This document shows, piece by piece, positions 5,815 through 5,889 of a DNA stretch of 5,889 bases (position 1 is the stretch's first letter; the number at the start of each line of letters is the position of its first letter). The notes under the pieces were generated by a model. It saw only the letters and a program-made list of their open reading frames with translations. It ran no database searches and was not told where the DNA came from. Location of the stretch: NCBI GenBank assembly GCA_964447735.1, contig CAYUTJ010000034.1, positions 1 through 5,889 on the forward strand. Direction: 5' to 3'. The translations under genes and the position numbers were made by a program. The DNA is from CAYSYN01 sp964447735. GTDB taxonomy: Bacteria > Patescibacteriota > Minisyncoccia > Minisyncoccales > GBS-2.

Positions 5815-5889
5815 ATGAGACTCTCATTGCAAAAGAAAATCGATACAAAAATTGGAATTATTGTTTTGGTTTTAGTTTGTTTACTTTCA
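5815..5889 (+). CDS. Partial gene, N-terminus of a membrane or exported protein (runs off the window)
   Basis: Twenty-five codons from ATG to the window end encode a short basic region (MRLSLQKKIDTK) followed by a hydrophobic stretch (IGIIVLVLVCLLS). This looks like a signal peptide or first transmembrane helix. There is no Shine-Dalgarno site, but a strong promoter places the transcription start at or next to the ATG. It begins a new transcription unit after the hydrolase operon. Nothing further about function can be said from this fragment. Confidence 0.6.
   Translation, partial: MRLSLQKKIDTKIGIIVLVLVCLLS

Noticed and set aside
1..5889. Archaeal (DPANN) origin, suggested by the CARDB/papain and eight-cysteine modules
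   Set aside because: Two intrinsic terminators with T-tracts, TTGACA/TATAAT-type promoters and a TTG start behind AAGGAGGT favour a bacterium.

Overview
The window is AT-rich DNA with densely packed genes, all on the + strand. Two intrinsic terminators, sigma70-like promoter elements, ATGA stop/start overlaps and one strong Shine-Dalgarno site indicate a bacterium using TGA as stop. The gene content (membrane-anchored secreted hydrolases, a surface papain-like protease joined to CARDB/TSP3/Ig-like modules, a DUF333 plus cysteine-rich anchored protein) and the scarcity of Shine-Dalgarno sites suggest a Candidate Phyla Radiation (Patescibacteria, e.g. Parcubacteria-like) genome. That placement is inference from composition and gene style, not from a marker gene.

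Layout: 1-48 holds the terminator of an upstream gene. 49-194 contains no gene I can support, only a plausible promoter near its end. 209-598 is a single-gene unit for a small cupin, with a TTG start behind a strong Shine-Dalgarno site and its own terminator at 613-639. A good promoter at 648-676 then opens a tight operon: a membrane-anchored TIM-barrel glycoside-hydrolase-like protein (694-1722), an exported multi-domain beta-sandwich protein (1719-3035), a papain-family cysteine protease (3053-3850) and a DUF333/eight-cysteine membrane protein (3847-4503). After a 72-base gap comes a second TIM-barrel glycoside hydrolase (4576-5772), possibly in the same transcript. A second good promoter (5779-5808) drives a gene cut off by the window edge, starting at 5815 with almost no leader.

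Two points stand out. First, the exported beta-sandwich protein and the protease look like one ~710-residue surface protease split at an A7 run (2986-2992). The protease frame stays open and protein-like upstream of its nominal TTG start, that TTG has no ribosome binding site, and the protease piece alone has no export signal. The zero-frame heptamer A AAA AAT also fits a -1 slippery site, so mutation, sequencing error and programmed frameshifting are all open. Second, the two TIM-barrel proteins are recognisable paralogues. The distal one keeps both clan GH-A carboxylates (NE and GE motifs) and carries a prepilin-like N-terminus; the proximal one keeps the strand-4 Glu but appears to lack the strand-7 nucleophile.

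Taken together, the operon encodes a set of surface-exposed, cysteine-rich proteins combining glycan-directed and protein-directed hydrolases. A role in processing envelope or host-surface glycoproteins is a reasonable but unproven inference.
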